From Novosphingobium sp. ERN07 (GTDB lineage: Bacteria > Pseudomonadota > Alphaproteobacteria > Sphingomonadales > Sphingomonadaceae), in NCBI RefSeq assembly GCF_012641335.1, contig NZ_JABAID010000002.1, positions 124,001-188,000 of the forward strand: a stretch of 64,000 nucleotides of DNA, read 5' to 3'. Shown here piece by piece: positions 51,492-60,108 of the stretch; position 1 is the first letter of the stretch; each line of letters starts with the position of its first letter. The notes beneath the pieces were generated by a model. It was given only the letters and a program-made list of their open reading frames with translations, had not been told where the DNA came from and did no database searches. The position numbers were made by a program, and so were the translations under genes.

Positions 51492-52397
51492 TTAGGCGGC
51501 GACGAGCGTCTTCTGCGTCGAACCGGTGTAGATATCGTCGATGGCTGCGCCCAAGGCTGCGTCAAACTCAGCATCGGTCATCTGCGCGCGCAGATCTTCG
51601 AGCAGGGCGCGGCTGAAGCTGGCGATGATGCCGTTGTTCTTTGCCAGCTCGACGCAGGCTTCGGGGCGCTTGTAGCCGCCCGAAAGCGCGACGACGCGCA
51701 GCACCTTGGGGTGCGAGACGAGCGGATCGAACGTGCCTGGCACGATGGGGAGCGAGAGCTTGAGCATGACCTGCGTGCCTTCGGGCAGCGCATTGAGGTT
51801 CTTGAGGATTTCGTCGAGCAGGATTGCATCGCATTCCGCCCGCGTCTCGCTCTTGATGTTCACTTCGGGTTCGATGATTGGCATCATGCCGTGGCTGAGA
51901 ACCTGATTGCCCACTGCAAACTGCTGGGAGACCACCGCAGCGATACCTTCTCGGTTGGCGGAATTGATAACCGAGCGTTCCTTGGTGCCATAGACGCCGA
52001 GCGCCTTTGAACGGGCCAGCAGATCGTCGAGCGTGGGCATCGGCTTCATGAGCTGAACGCCGTTTGCTTCATCCTCAAGGCCCTTGTCGATCTTGATGAA
52101 GGGCACGACGCCCTTTTCGATCAGAGCAGCGGGAACCGGCTTGCCATCTACGGTTCCGTCCATCGTCCGTTCGAACAGGATCGCGCCGATGACCTTGGAA
52201 CCGTCGAAAGCTGCTGAACGGATGATGCGGGCGCGCATTTCGTGGATCAGACCGAACATTTCTTCGTCGGTGTTCCAGGCGCCTTCTTCGACGCCATAGC
52301 CCTTGAGCGCCTTGGGAGTCGAACCGCCCGACTGGTCGAGAGCGGCAATGAAGCCATCACCTGAAGCCATCTTCGCGGTCATTTCGGTCGTGTTCAT
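51492..52397 (-). CDS. fda: Fructose-bisphosphate aldolase, class I
   Basis: 301 residues, metal-independent Schiff-base aldolase. ALDQSGGSTPKALKGYG at the N-terminus, EPEVNIKSETRAECDAIL, and the Schiff-base Lys in VMLKLSLPI; ALSGGYKRPEACVELAKNNGIIASFSRAL matches the phosphate-binding end (in part). Cleaves fructose-1,6-bisphosphate. Lies downstream of pgk behind a terminator and two copies of a conserved palindromic repeat, suggesting its own regulated promoter. Confidence 0.94.
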   Translation of the reverse strand: MNTTEMTAKMASGDGFIAALDQSGGSTPKALKGYGVEEGAWNTDEEMFGLIHEMRARIIRSAAFDGSKVIGAILFERTMDGTVDGKPVPAALIEKGVVPFIKIDKGLEDEANGVQLMKPMPTLDDLLARSKALGVYGTKERSVINSANREGIAAVVSQQFAVGNQVLSHGMMPIIEPEVNIKSETRAECDAILLDEILKNLNALPEGTQVMLKLSLPIVPGTFDPLVSHPKVLRVVALSGGYKRPEACVELAKNNGIIASFSRALLEDLRAQMTDAEFDAALGAAIDDIYTGSTQKTLVAA

Positions 52398-52422
52398 CAG
52401 CCCGTCCTATCTGCTGCGAAAG

Positions 52423-52436
52423 GGCGGAATTCCGCC
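52423..52436. promoter_or_regulatory. Perfect 14-bp palindrome upstream of fda
   Basis: GGCGGAATTCCGCC, 26 bp before the fda start codon; could be an operator or a 5'UTR hairpin. Confidence 0.35.
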
Positions 52437-52437
52437 T

Positions 52438-52461
52438 CCGCATACCTATGCGTAAATGCGC
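52438..52461 (-). promoter_or_regulatory. Operator-like repeat, copy proximal to fda
   Basis: Contains GCATACCTATGC, an inverted repeat (GCATA/TATGC), followed by a conserved flank GTAAATGCGC. The same 22-bp pattern recurs at 52502-52527 in the same orientation. It lies about 40 bp upstream of the fda start, a likely operator position. Confidence 0.45.
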
Positions 52462-52465
52462 TTTT

Positions 52466-52495
52466 AAAAGACGCTCGCGGGTCGGCGCGAGCGTC
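52466..52495 (-). terminator. Rho-independent terminator of the gap-pgk operon
   Basis: Minus strand: perfect 10-bp stem GACGCTCGCG/CGCGAGCGTC with 6-nt loop, followed by TTTT. A second, longer stem without T-run (AAGGAGCGCGTG/CACGCGCTCCTT) lies at 52531-52565, next to the pgk stop codon. Confidence 0.85.
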
Positions 52496-52501
52496 GAAAA
52501 T

Positions 52502-52527
52502 GGCGCATACCTATGCAAATACGCGCC
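52502..52527 (-). promoter_or_regulatory. Operator-like repeat, copy distal to fda
   Basis: Second copy of the GCATACCTATGC palindrome with flank AAATACGCGC, 64 bp from the first copy, between the two hairpins behind pgk. Confidence 0.4.
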
Positions 52528-52572
52528 ATAAAGGAGCGCGTGCCGCAGTGCAACACGCGCTCCTTAAAATTT

Positions 52573-53760
52573 TTAGGCTTCGAGCGCGGCCACGCCGGGC
52601 AATTCCTTGCCTTCCATCCATTCGAGGAACGCACCACCTGCCGTCGAAACATAGGAGAAATCAGCGGCAACGCCGGCGTGATTGAGCGCGGCAACGGTGT
52701 CTCCACCTCCAGCGACCGATACCAACGAGCCTTCCTTGGTCAGCGCGGCGGCGGTCTTCGCCAGTGCAACCGTGGCGGCATCGAACGGCTCGGTTTCAAA
52801 CGCGCCCATCGGCCCGTTCCAGACCAGCGTGCGACAGGTTTTGAGAGCGTCGGCCAAAGCTTCGACGGCAGCCGGGCCTACGTCGAGGATCATCTCGTCG
52901 GCAGCGACTTCGTGGACGTTACACGTGCGAAGCGACGGCGGATTCGTCGCAAATTCCTTCGATACGACAACATCGTAAGGGAGGTGAACGGTGCAGCCAG
53001 CCTTGTCGGCATTGTCGAGGATTTCCTCGGCGGTCCCAGTAAGATCGTGTTCGCATAGCGATTTGCCGACGTTCACGCCGCGCGCGGCAAGGAAGGTGTT
53101 GGCCATGCCGCCGCCGATGATCAGATGATCGACCTTGGTGACAAGGTGCTTGAGCACATCAAGCTTGGTTGAAACTTTTGCACCGCCGACAACAGCAGCA
53201 ACCGGGCGCTCAGGTTCACCAAGAGCCTTCTGAAGCGCCTTCAACTCGGCTTCCATCGCACGTCCAGCATAGGCGGGCAGCACTTTGGCAAGGCCCTCGG
53301 TCGATGCGTGAGCGCGGTGCGCGGCAGAGAAAGCGTCGTTGACGTAGATATCGCCAAGGCTTGCGAAACGCTCGACAACTGCCGGGTCGTTCTTTTCCTC
53401 GCCGCCGAAGAAGCGCGTGTTTTCAAGGATCGCGATGGATCCCGGCGCGAGAGCGGCGACGGCTGCCTTGTCGCCTTCCCAATCGATGTAGCTGACCGGA
53501 CGGCCCACAACGTGCGCGAGCGGTTCGGCAATTTTCTTGAGCGAGAACTCCTCCGAAGGCTGCCCCTTGGGACGGCCGAAGTGGGCCAGAACGAGGACTT
53601 TGGCGCCCTTGTCGGCAAGTTCGCTCAACGTGGCGACCGTGGCGCGCAGACGGGTATCGTCGGTCACCTTGCCATCGGCCATCGGCACGTTCAGGTCTTC
53701 GCGCACCAGCACGGTCTTGCCGTTCAGGTCACCGATATCGTCAAGCGTCTTGAAGCTCAT
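52573..53760 (-). CDS. pgk: Phosphoglycerate kinase
   Basis: 395 residues, normal length. Substrate-binding N-domain [21 protein letters not shown] and HFGRPKG, the hinge [15 protein letters not shown], and nucleotide-binding [12 protein letters not shown] near the C-terminus. Works after GAPDH in glycolysis or in reverse in gluconeogenesis. Start overlaps the MOSC gene stop by 4 bp (ATGA), so pgk is translationally coupled to it in the tkt-gap-MOSC-pgk run. Confidence 0.96.
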   Translation of the reverse strand: MSFKTLDDIGDLNGKTVLVREDLNVPMADGKVTDDTRLRATVATLSELADKGAKVLVLAHFGRPKGQPSEEFSLKKIAEPLAHVVGRPVSYIDWEGDKAAVAALAPGSIAILENTRFFGGEEKNDPAVVERFASLGDIYVNDAFSAAHRAHASTEGLAKVLPAYAGRAMEAELKALQKALGEPERPVAAVVGGAKVSTKLDVLKHLVTKVDHLIIGGGMANTFLAARGVNVGKSLCEHDLTGTAEEILDNADKAGCTVHLPYDVVVSKEFATNPPSLRTCNVHEVAADEMILDVGPAAVEALADALKTCRTLVWNGPMGAFETEPFDAATVALAKTAAALTKEGSLVSVAGGGDTVAALNHAGVAADFSYVSTAGGAFLEWMEGKELPGVAALEA

Positions 53761-54227
53761 TCCTCGATCCTCACTTCGTCGCCAATAGCAATTTCGCCAT
53801 CGGTCAAAACCCGGCCAAGCACCCCGCCGCGCCAGTCTGGCATCAGGGCGAGTTTCAGGCCGGGGTGGATTTCATCCATGCGGCTGCAGGGATCGCATTC
53901 GCAGGTTACTTCGATGCGCAGACTTTGGCCGATTGCGACGATCTTGCCCGGTTCGCGCGGAAGCCTGATGCCCTGCACCAGCAGGTTGGCGCGGCGAATG
54001 TGCCAGGGCAACGTGCGTTCGACGGCGGTGCCCAACTCGGCCAGCGCCGCCTGCCAGCTTTCGGTCTCGATCAGAGATATCTGCCGACGCCCGGATTTGC
54101 CGGGGCGGATCGCCCCGCGCAGGTCACCGCGAACGCCAAGTTCGCGAGTGACCGCAACGTGATCGAGCGTCTCTATCGGCCCACGCGGCCTATCGTGCCG
54201 TGCAATGCCTTCGAGACGCCCGCTCAT
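53757..54227 (-). CDS. MOSC-domain protein
   Basis: 156 residues. The MOSC core is visible with the conserved Cys in [17 protein letters not shown] and [21 protein letters not shown]; it resembles stand-alone MOSC proteins that carry sulfur for molybdenum cofactor or related detoxifying reductases. It lies between gap and pgk, overlapping pgk by 4 bp and 12 bp after gap, an unexpected partner for glycolytic genes. Confidence 0.85.
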   Translation of the reverse strand: MSGRLEGIARHDRPRGPIETLDHVAVTRELGVRGDLRGAIRPGKSGRRQISLIETESWQAALAELGTAVERTLPWHIRRANLLVQGIRLPREPGKIVAIGQSLRIEVTCECDPCSRMDEIHPGLKLALMPDWRGGVLGRVLTDGEIAIGDEVRIEE

Positions 54228-54239
54228 TATGACAGTTCC

Positions 54240-55247
54240 TTAGAGAAACTTCGCCATCGCGCCCGCAGTATCGAGCATACGGTTGGAGAAGCCCCACTCG
54301 TTGTCGTACCAAGAAAGCACGCGGACCAGCTTGCCTTCGAGAACGGCGGTTTCAAGGCTGTCAATGGTCGACGAGTGCGCATCGTGGTTGAAGTCGATCG
54401 AAACCAGCGGTTCGTCGGTGTAGCCGAGCACACCCTTCAGTGCGCCTTCGGCAGCAGCCTTCAGCACGCTGTTCACTTCTTCCAGCGTCGTGTCGCGCTT
54501 GGGGGTGAAGGTCAGGTCAACCACCGAGACGTTCGGCGTCGGCACGCGGATCGAAGAACCATCGAGCTTGCCCTTCAGATCGGGCAGAACTTCGCCGACG
54601 GCAACGGCGGCGCCGGTGCTGGTGGGGATCATGTTCATAGCAGCGGCGCGAGCGCGGCGCGGGTCGCTGTGGATCTGATCGAGGATCTTCTGATCGTTGG
54701 TGTAGGAATGGATCGTGGTCATCAGGCCACGTTCGATCCCGATGGATTCGTGCAGAACCTTGGCCATCGGGGCAAGGCAGTTGGTAGTGCACGATGCGTT
54801 CGACACGATCTTGTGATCGCCGGTCAGCTTGTCGTGGTTCACGCCGAACACGACGGTCAGATCGACGTTCTTGGCAGGGGCTGAGATCAGCACGCGCTTG
54901 GCACCGGCATCGATGTGCTTCTGGCCGCCATCGCGGTTGGTGAAGAAGCCAGTGCATTCGAACGCGATGTCGATGCCGTTGGCGGCGTGCGGCAGGTTTG
55001 CCGGATCACGCTCAGCCGTAACCTGGATACGCTTGCCGTTGACGATCAAGTCGCTGCCATCGACCGAAACGTCGCCCGAAAACGCGCCGTGCACGCTATC
55101 GCGCTTGAACAGCAGGGCGTTGGCCTTGGCATCGGCCAGATCGTTGATCGAGACCAGCTCAAGGCCGCAATCGGGCCGTTCGAGAATGGCGCGGGCGACA
55201 TTGCGCCCGATGCGTCCGAAACCGTTGATTGCAACCTTGATCGCCAT
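54240..55247 (-). CDS. gap: Glyceraldehyde-3-phosphate dehydrogenase, type I
   Basis: 335 residues. NAD-binding [14 protein letters not shown] at the N-terminus, catalytic Cys in [12 protein letters not shown] (about residue 155), phosphate-binding [21 protein letters not shown] and [14 protein letters not shown] at the end. Strong AAAGGAG ribosome site. Lies 21 bp after tkt, in the order tkt-gap-(MOSC)-pgk-fda that is common in alphaproteobacteria. Confidence 0.96.
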   Translation of the reverse strand: MAIKVAINGFGRIGRNVARAILERPDCGLELVSINDLADAKANALLFKRDSVHGAFSGDVSVDGSDLIVNGKRIQVTAERDPANLPHAANGIDIAFECTGFFTNRDGGQKHIDAGAKRVLISAPAKNVDLTVVFGVNHDKLTGDHKIVSNASCTTNCLAPMAKVLHESIGIERGLMTTIHSYTNDQKILDQIHSDPRRARAAAMNMIPTSTGAAVAVGEVLPDLKGKLDGSSIRVPTPNVSVVDLTFTPKRDTTLEEVNSVLKAAAEGALKGVLGYTDEPLVSIDFNHDAHSSTIDSLETAVLEGKLVRVLSWYDNEWGFSNRMLDTAGAMAKFL

Positions 55248-55268
55248 GTCGGGTATCTCCTTTTGAAT

Positions 55269-57236
55269 TTACGAAACCCGCGAAAGGATTTGCGGGACGA
55301 TCTTCTCAGCCGTCAGGCCGAAATAGTCGAAAAGCACCTCGGCCGGGGCCGATGCGCCGAAAGTGTCGATGCCGATGGTCAGGCCATCACCGACATACTT
55401 CTGCCAGCCCAGCGTGACGCCTGCTTCGACCGAAACCTTGATCGCATCTGCGGGCAGCAGGTCTGCCTTGTAGGCGGCGTCCTGTTCATCGAACAGTTCC
55501 CAGCACGGCACGGAAACGACATCGGCACCGATCCCCTTCTCTTCGAGCGCGGCCGCCGTCTTCATCGCGACTTCGACTTCCGAGCCAGTGGCCAGCAACA
55601 CGACCTTGCGCGCAGCCGTTGCACCGACCAAACGATAGGCACCCCTGGCGCTCTTCATCGCTGCATCAAAGCGAACCGGCGGCAGGTTCTGGCGCGTGAG
55701 TGCCAGCACCGAAGGACGATCCTTGTTTGCCAGCGCGATGGCCCATGCCTCGGCGGTTTCAATCGCGTCCGCCGGGCGGAACACCAGCAGGTTCGGGATC
55801 ATGCGCAGCGACATGACATGTTCGACCGGCTGATGGGTCGGTCCGTCTTCGCCAAGACCGATGGAATCGTGCGTGAACACATAGATCGCGCGGGTGTGCT
55901 GCAAGGCCGACATGCGCACTGCATTGCGGCAATAGTCCGAGAACACGAGGAAGGTGCCGCCGTAAGGAATGATGCCGCCGTGCAGCGCCATTCCGTTCAT
56001 CGCGGCAGCCATGCCGAATTCGCGGATGCCGTAATAGACATAGCGACCGTCATAGCTTTCCGGCGTGAAGGGGCTGGTCGATTTGGTCTTGGTGTTGTTC
56101 GAACCGGTAAGGTCTGCCGAACCACCGACCATTTCGGGCACGTTCGCGGTGAAGGCTTCCAGCGCCATCTCGCTCGACTTGCGGGTCGCGACCTTGGGCG
56201 GGTTGGCAATCAGCGACTGGATATAGGCATCGAAGCCGGTGTCAGCGGGAAGATCGCCAGCCATCCGGCGGGCCAGTTCCGCAGCCTTGTCACTGGCGGC
56301 GGCGCGCTTTTGCCATTCGGCGTGCGCGGCCTTTCCGGCTTCTGCCGATGAACGCCAGTTGGTCAGAATGTCTGCCGGAACTTCAAAAGGAGCCGATGTC
56401 CATCCCAGATACTCGCGCGCGGCGGCGATTTCATCGGCACCCAGCGGCGATCCGTGGACGTTGTGGCCGCCCTGCTTGTTGGGCGCGCCCTTGCCGATCA
56501 CGGTGCGGCAGGCGACCAGCGACGGACGCGGATCGGCTTCGGCTTCGGCCAGAGCACGGGCAATGTCGGCAAAGTCATGGCCATCGCACGACGTGACGTG
56601 CCAACCCGACGCTGTATAGCGGCCAAGGATATCTTCGCTGGTCGAGAGCGATGTATCACCATCGATGGTGATCTTGTTGTCGTCCCACAGCACGTTCAGG
56701 CGGCCAAGCTTCAGCGTTCCGGCAAGGCCCACGGCTTCGTGGTTGATGCCTTCCATCAGGCAGCCGTCACCAGCGATGACCCACGTCTTGTGATCGATCA
56801 GATCGTTGCCGAAATGTGCGTTGAGATGCCGTTCGGCCATCGCAAAACCGACGGCCATCGCCAGCCCCTGCCCCAGCGGACCGGTGGTCAATTCCACGCC
56901 GGGGATCAGGAAGTTTTCCGGGTGACCAGCGCAAACGCTGTCCAACTGACGGAAATTGCGAATATCGTCCATCGCCGGGCTTTCGTAACCCGTCAGGTGG
57001 AGCAGCGCGTAGATCAGCATCGAGCCATGGCCGGCCGAAAGGATGAAACGGTCGCGGTCGGTCCACGCCGGAGCCGACGGATCATGCTTGAGGAACTGCG
57101 TCCACAGCACCGTGGCAACATCGGCCATGCCCATCGGCATGCCGGGGTGGCCAGAGTTCGCTGCCTGGACTGCGTCCATTGCAAGCGCACGGATCGCGTT
57201 GGCCATTGGTGCCAGCGCGGTGGTTTCGCGTGTCAT
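55269..57236 (-). CDS. tkt: Transketolase
   Basis: 655 residues from MTRETTALAPMANAIRAL (57236). ThDP-binding block GDGCLMEGINHEAVGLAG with downstream N-K, the SGHPGMPMGMAD start motif, and the pyrimidine-domain EFGMAAAMNGMALHGG. Transfers two-carbon units in the pentose phosphate pathway. The frame is open about 45 codons further upstream but without homology. First gene of the tkt-gap-MOSC-pgk operon. Confidence 0.95.
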   Translation of the reverse strand: MTRETTALAPMANAIRALAMDAVQAANSGHPGMPMGMADVATVLWTQFLKHDPSAPAWTDRDRFILSAGHGSMLIYALLHLTGYESPAMDDIRNFRQLDSVCAGHPENFLIPGVELTTGPLGQGLAMAVGFAMAERHLNAHFGNDLIDHKTWVIAGDGCLMEGINHEAVGLAGTLKLGRLNVLWDDNKITIDGDTSLSTSEDILGRYTASGWHVTSCDGHDFADIARALAEAEADPRPSLVACRTVIGKGAPNKQGGHNVHGSPLGADEIAAAREYLGWTSAPFEVPADILTNWRSSAEAGKAAHAEWQKRAAASDKAAELARRMAGDLPADTGFDAYIQSLIANPPKVATRKSSEMALEAFTANVPEMVGGSADLTGSNNTKTKSTSPFTPESYDGRYVYYGIREFGMAAAMNGMALHGGIIPYGGTFLVFSDYCRNAVRMSALQHTRAIYVFTHDSIGLGEDGPTHQPVEHVMSLRMIPNLLVFRPADAIETAEAWAIALANKDRPSVLALTRQNLPPVRFDAAMKSARGAYRLVGATAARKVVLLATGSEVEVAMKTAAALEEKGIGADVVSVPCWELFDEQDAAYKADLLPADAIKVSVEAGVTLGWQKYVGDGLTIGIDTFGASAPAEVLFDYFGLTAEKIVPQILSRVS

Positions 57237-57460
57237 GCTTGAAAAAAGCCCTTCCCTGTCGTGCGGCCATCCCTGACGCCCGCACGAAAACCGATGATTC
57301 GGAGCGGGGCCTCTTTGGTCATGGTGGGGCGAAGGGTCAAGGCTGTGCGGTGGCGTTCTTTGCGGTGAACGCATTGACCTGCGCTGTCTACTGGTGCTGT
57401 CTACCGGGTTTTGCAGTGCCGCAGTTGCGATGGGCCGCCAATCTGGTAACTTGCATGGTC

Positions 57461-57667
57461 ATGGCAGCAGACGCATTGAATGCCGCGCTGGACCGGCTTG
57501 AGCAGGCGCTCAGCCGGGTCGAGGGGGCAGTTTCACAACAGGGCAATCGCAGCGGCGAAACGGCTGAGGAGCTTGCGCTGCTCAGGGTCCGGCATCGCAA
57601 GCTTAAAGATACGGTAGCGCAGGAATTGCGCCAGTTGGACCTTTTGCTGGCAGGCCTTCCCAAATGA
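57461..57667 (+). CDS. Small coiled-coil protein upstream of zapA
   Basis: 68 residues (MAADALNAALDRLEQALSRV...), fully helical with heptads; alternative Met at 57455. The family of short coiled-coil proteins encoded before zapA in alphaproteobacteria fits; function unknown, probably linked to division. Overlaps zapA by 4 bp (ATGA, 57664-57667). Confidence 0.78.
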   Translation: MAADALNAALDRLEQALSRVEGAVSQQGNRSGETAEELALLRVRHRKLKDTVAQELRQLDLLLAGLPK

Positions 57668-58011
57668 GCAATCTTACGTTGACCATTGGCGGTCGACCCT
57701 TTGCCGTATCCTGCGCCGATGGCGAGGAAGCGCATATCGAAATGCTGGGGCGTATGGTCGATGACCGCGCCCGTCGCATCGGACTTGGGCAGGGTGAGCC
57801 GCGAATGCTGCTGTTTTCAGCGTTGATGCTGGCCGATGAATTGCACGAAGCGCACCGCAATGCGCCTATCGAGCCGGTGGCAGAGGTTGCGAAGGCGGCA
57901 TCAGATGAAGCTGATAGTGCAGAACAAATTTTGGTCGGCCGGATCAACCTTCTGGCCGAACGCCTCGAAAAACTCGCTGCTACCCTTGAGCAGGGGCCAG
58001 TGAGCGCCTAG
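57664..58011 (+). CDS. zapA: Cell division protein ZapA
   Basis: 115 residues. The N-terminal domain (LTLTIGGRPFAVSCADGEEAHIEMLGRMVDDRARRI in part) has the ZapA pattern of I-x-G-(R/K)-x-(Y/F) and the L-x-x-x-V-D start of the helix; the C-terminus is a coiled coil. Binds and bundles FtsZ at midcell. Followed by 6S RNA and 5-FCL, the classical zapA-ssrS-ygfA order. Confidence 0.9.
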   Translation: MSNLTLTIGGRPFAVSCADGEEAHIEMLGRMVDDRARRIGLGQGEPRMLLFSALMLADELHEAHRNAPIEPVAEVAKAASDEADSAEQILVGRINLLAERLEKLAATLEQGPVSA

Positions 58012-58020
58012 ATAGGCAGC

Positions 58021-58180
58021 GACGGGATCTGCCCGGCACGAGCCGTATGAACATCCCTGAGGCTATAAGCAATCCAAGGGGGCTGCCCCTGCCTGGGATC
58101 CTGGTCCTGGGTAAGCGGTCCCCACCTGACGTCGAGGCGTCAGAGGATTTTCCGAGCAACCGACCCACGGTGGGCCCGTC
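58021..58180 (+). ncRNA. ssrS: 6S RNA
   Basis: About 160 nt between zapA and the 5-FCL gene, the usual locus of 6S RNA. End stem GACGGG (58021-58026)/CCCGTC (58175-58180) closes a long imperfect hairpin with an open middle (AACATCCCTGAGGCTATAAG on the 5' side, GGCGTCAGAGGATTTTCCGA on the 3' side), the promoter-mimic bulge that binds sigma-70 polymerase. Boundaries are estimated from pairing. Confidence 0.78.
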
Positions 58181-58217
58181 ACCCCCCTCCTCTTTTCCCA
58201 TTCGACCGGAGCATCCC

Positions 58218-58805
58218 GTGGAAGCCAAGACTGCGCTGCGCGAGCAACTGAGGGCGCAGCGCAATGCGCATGTGGCGTCGCTTGATCCGCGTGTGAAGGC
58301 CTTGATGTTTCGGCGCCCACCCTCGCCCATCCTGGCGATGGTGCCGGAAGGTGCGACGGTGGGAGTCTATCTTGCCGGGCCTTCAGAGGCTCCGGCCACG
58401 GCCTATGCGCAGGTTTTTCACGAGGCGGGGCATAAAGTGGCGCTGCCGTGGTTTGCCGACCGTAATTCACCGATGCAGTTTCGCGAATGGACTTCACCGT
58501 GGGTGGACAAACTGCTCGTGCCGGGACCGTGGAAAGGCATTTCGCAGCCCGCACCCGATGCGGCAGTCGTTGTGCCCGATGTGCTGTTTGTGCCGCTGGT
58601 CGGTTTCAGCGCAGACGGCGGGCGTCTTGGGCAAGGCGGTGGTCATTATGATCGCTGGTTGGCAGCGCATCCCACCAGCTTGCCGGTCGGCCTTGCATGG
58701 GATTGCCAGCTTGTCGAGCATTTGCCGAGGGAGGCCCACGACCGTCCGCTCCATGTCGTGGTAACACCGACGCGAATCTATGGTCCGTGGGAGTTTGCCG
58801 CATGA
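58218..58805 (+). CDS. fau: 5-formyltetrahydrofolate cyclo-ligase
   Basis: 195 residues from GTG 58218 (MEAKTALREQLRAQR), with GGAG 7 bp upstream. Family motifs: KVALPWFADRNSPMQFREW, DVLFVPLVGFSADGGRLGQGGGHYDRWL (in part; the G-x-G-x-G-x-Y-D block binds ATP) and VGLAWDCQLVEHLPREAHD. Converts 5-formyl-THF to 5,10-methenyl-THF. Co-located with 6S RNA, with which it is often cotranscribed. Stop overlaps the DUF2842 gene. Confidence 0.92.
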   Translation: MEAKTALREQLRAQRNAHVASLDPRVKALMFRRPPSPILAMVPEGATVGVYLAGPSEAPATAYAQVFHEAGHKVALPWFADRNSPMQFREWTSPWVDKLLVPGPWKGISQPAPDAAVVVPDVLFVPLVGFSADGGRLGQGGGHYDRWLAAHPTSLPVGLAWDCQLVEHLPREAHDRPLHVVVTPTRIYGPWEFAA

Positions 58806-59032
58806 CGCAGCCGGAAAAGCCTGAATGGAAGCCGACATGGCGCAAGCCGGTGGGCATCCTTGCGCTCGTCATTGCGCTATGCATCTACATGTTTGCCGTG
58901 GCTTCGGCGTCGGCCGTCATCGGTGGTTGGCACGTTTTGCTGCAGACGCTGGTTTATGTCGTGCTGGGCACCATCTGGCTGCTGCCGCTTCGACGCTTCC
59001 TGATCTGGATGGAAACCGGGCGCTGGGGGTGA
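58802..59032 (+). CDS. DUF2842 small membrane protein
   Basis: 76 residues with two TM helices (about 17-37 and 43-63: ILALVIALCIYMFAVASAS and VLLQTLVYVVLGTIWLLPL) and WKPTWRKPVG at the start, typical of the alphaproteobacterial DUF2842 family. Function unknown. Starts inside the 5-FCL stop (ATGA). Confidence 0.82.
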   Translation: MTQPEKPEWKPTWRKPVGILALVIALCIYMFAVASASAVIGGWHVLLQTLVYVVLGTIWLLPLRRFLIWMETGRWG

Positions 59033-59112
59033 ACGCGCATCGGTAACACCAGCGCCATCAGACTGGCCCCGAAGGGATTGTTCAGTTCGATGCTGTAAGG
59101 AAATTCCCAAGG

Positions 59113-59189
59113 TGGCGCGAGTGACGGGACTTGAACCCGCGACCCTCGGCGTGACAGGCCGATACTCTAACCAACTGAGCTACACCCGC
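59113..59189 (-). tRNA. tRNA-Asp (anticodon GTC), copy 1
   Basis: 77 nt on the minus strand: acceptor GCGGGTG/CACTCGC, anticodon stem CGGCC with loop containing GTC, TTCAAGT T loop, discriminator G and encoded CCA. Same sequence as the copy at 59328. Confidence 0.96.
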
Positions 59190-59290
59190 GTGCCCCTTGG
59201 GAGACGCGCCTCTATGGCAGGTTCAGCGGGCTGTCAACGGGCTGTTTCAAGGAAGTTTTCCACAGCAGTTCGGGGCGATTAAGGGCAAAG

Positions 59291-59316
59291 AAAAAGGCGC
59301 CCGGAGGCGCCTTTTT
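59291..59316. terminator. Bidirectional terminator between the two tRNA-Asp genes
   Basis: Perfect stem AAAAAGGCGCC/GGCGCCTTTTT with a CGGA loop, lying 11 bp after the 3' end of the second tRNA-Asp gene on the minus strand. Confidence 0.9.
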
Positions 59317-59327
59317 AATCTCCCCAA

Positions 59328-59404
59328 TGGCGCGAGTGACGGGACTTGAACCCGCGACCCTCGGCGTGACAGGCCGATACTCTAACCAACTGAGCTACAC
59401 CCGC
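59328..59404 (-). tRNA. tRNA-Asp (anticodon GTC), copy 2
   Basis: 77-nt sequence with the same structure and sequence as copy 1, including encoded CCA; separated from it by 138 bp and a terminator, so each copy has its own transcription unit. Confidence 0.96.
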
Positions 59405-59499
59405 TCACCCTTGGGAGCGCCGCCTCTATGGCAGAGTTTGCGGGCTGTCAACGCTGTTCGTGCGGCAAATTTGCGCTCAAGCGAATTTCTCTCAAATCA

Positions 59500-60075
59500 T
59501 CAGCATTTCTGGTATTTCCAGTTGCGCGTTTTGCCTTCGCCTATCCATTCCACCGCTTGCGCAATACGTTTGTCGCGGGTGGCATCGGTCTTAGCTTCGA
59601 CAATCCATTCAATATATTCGCGCCGTTGCCCCGGCGGCATGGCATCGAAACGCTCGCGCGATGCCGTTAGAGCCAACGCTTTGGCAAAAGCGTCGGGCAG
59701 GTTTGGCACAGGCTTGGGTGGCGCTTTGGGGCGCGGGACCGCCTTCGGAGCAGACAGCCGTTCCACCGCAGCATGAAGGCGTTCGACGACGGCTGTTTCG
59801 TCCGGGAATGCCTCTATACTGGCGATCTGACGGAATGGCCCGGTGCCGCCGGGTTGTTCGTCATGGTGGAAGAACACCGAAACGTGCTTTTTGAACGCTG
59901 CCATCCCCGCGATGTTCTTTCCGCCAAGCGTAAAGTGCGGCATTCCCCATTTGATAGCTTCGGCGCAGCCGGGCACCTCACGATGCACGAGCGCGCGGAA
60001 GCGTTCGAGGATCGGGCGCGCGAAATCGCATGCCTTGGCGATATGATCGTCTATGCGTGGATCGGTAGTCGGCAA
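59500..60075 (-). CDS. YdeI/DUF1801-type protein
   Basis: 191 residues. An N-terminal DUF1801 fold (VPGCAEAIKWGMPHFTLGGKNIAGMAAFKKHVSVFF in part, about 34-70), a Pro/Lys linker (KAVPRPKAPPKPVPNLP), and a C-terminal bacteriocin-protection (YdeI/OmpD-associated) helical domain (PPGQRREYIEWIVEAKTDATRDKRIAQAVEWIGEGK in part). Similar to Bacillus YdeI-type proteins; biochemical role unknown. Confidence 0.82.
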   Translation of the reverse strand: MPTTDPRIDDHIAKACDFARPILERFRALVHREVPGCAEAIKWGMPHFTLGGKNIAGMAAFKKHVSVFFHHDEQPGGTGPFRQIASIEAFPDETAVVERLHAAVERLSAPKAVPRPKAPPKPVPNLPDAFAKALALTASRERFDAMPPGQRREYIEWIVEAKTDATRDKRIAQAVEWIGEGKTRNWKYQKC

Positions 60076-60108
60076 GTGGCACCTCCCGTTTTGCGAGAGG
60101 TTACCACA

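Noticed and set aside
50691..52010. 439-codon plus-strand open frame over thiE and fda
   Set aside because: Antisense of two confident enzymes, no recognisable domain.
54915..56351. 478-codon plus-strand open frame over gap and tkt
   Set aside because: Antisense shadow of two clear enzymes; the composition is that of reversed GC-rich codons.
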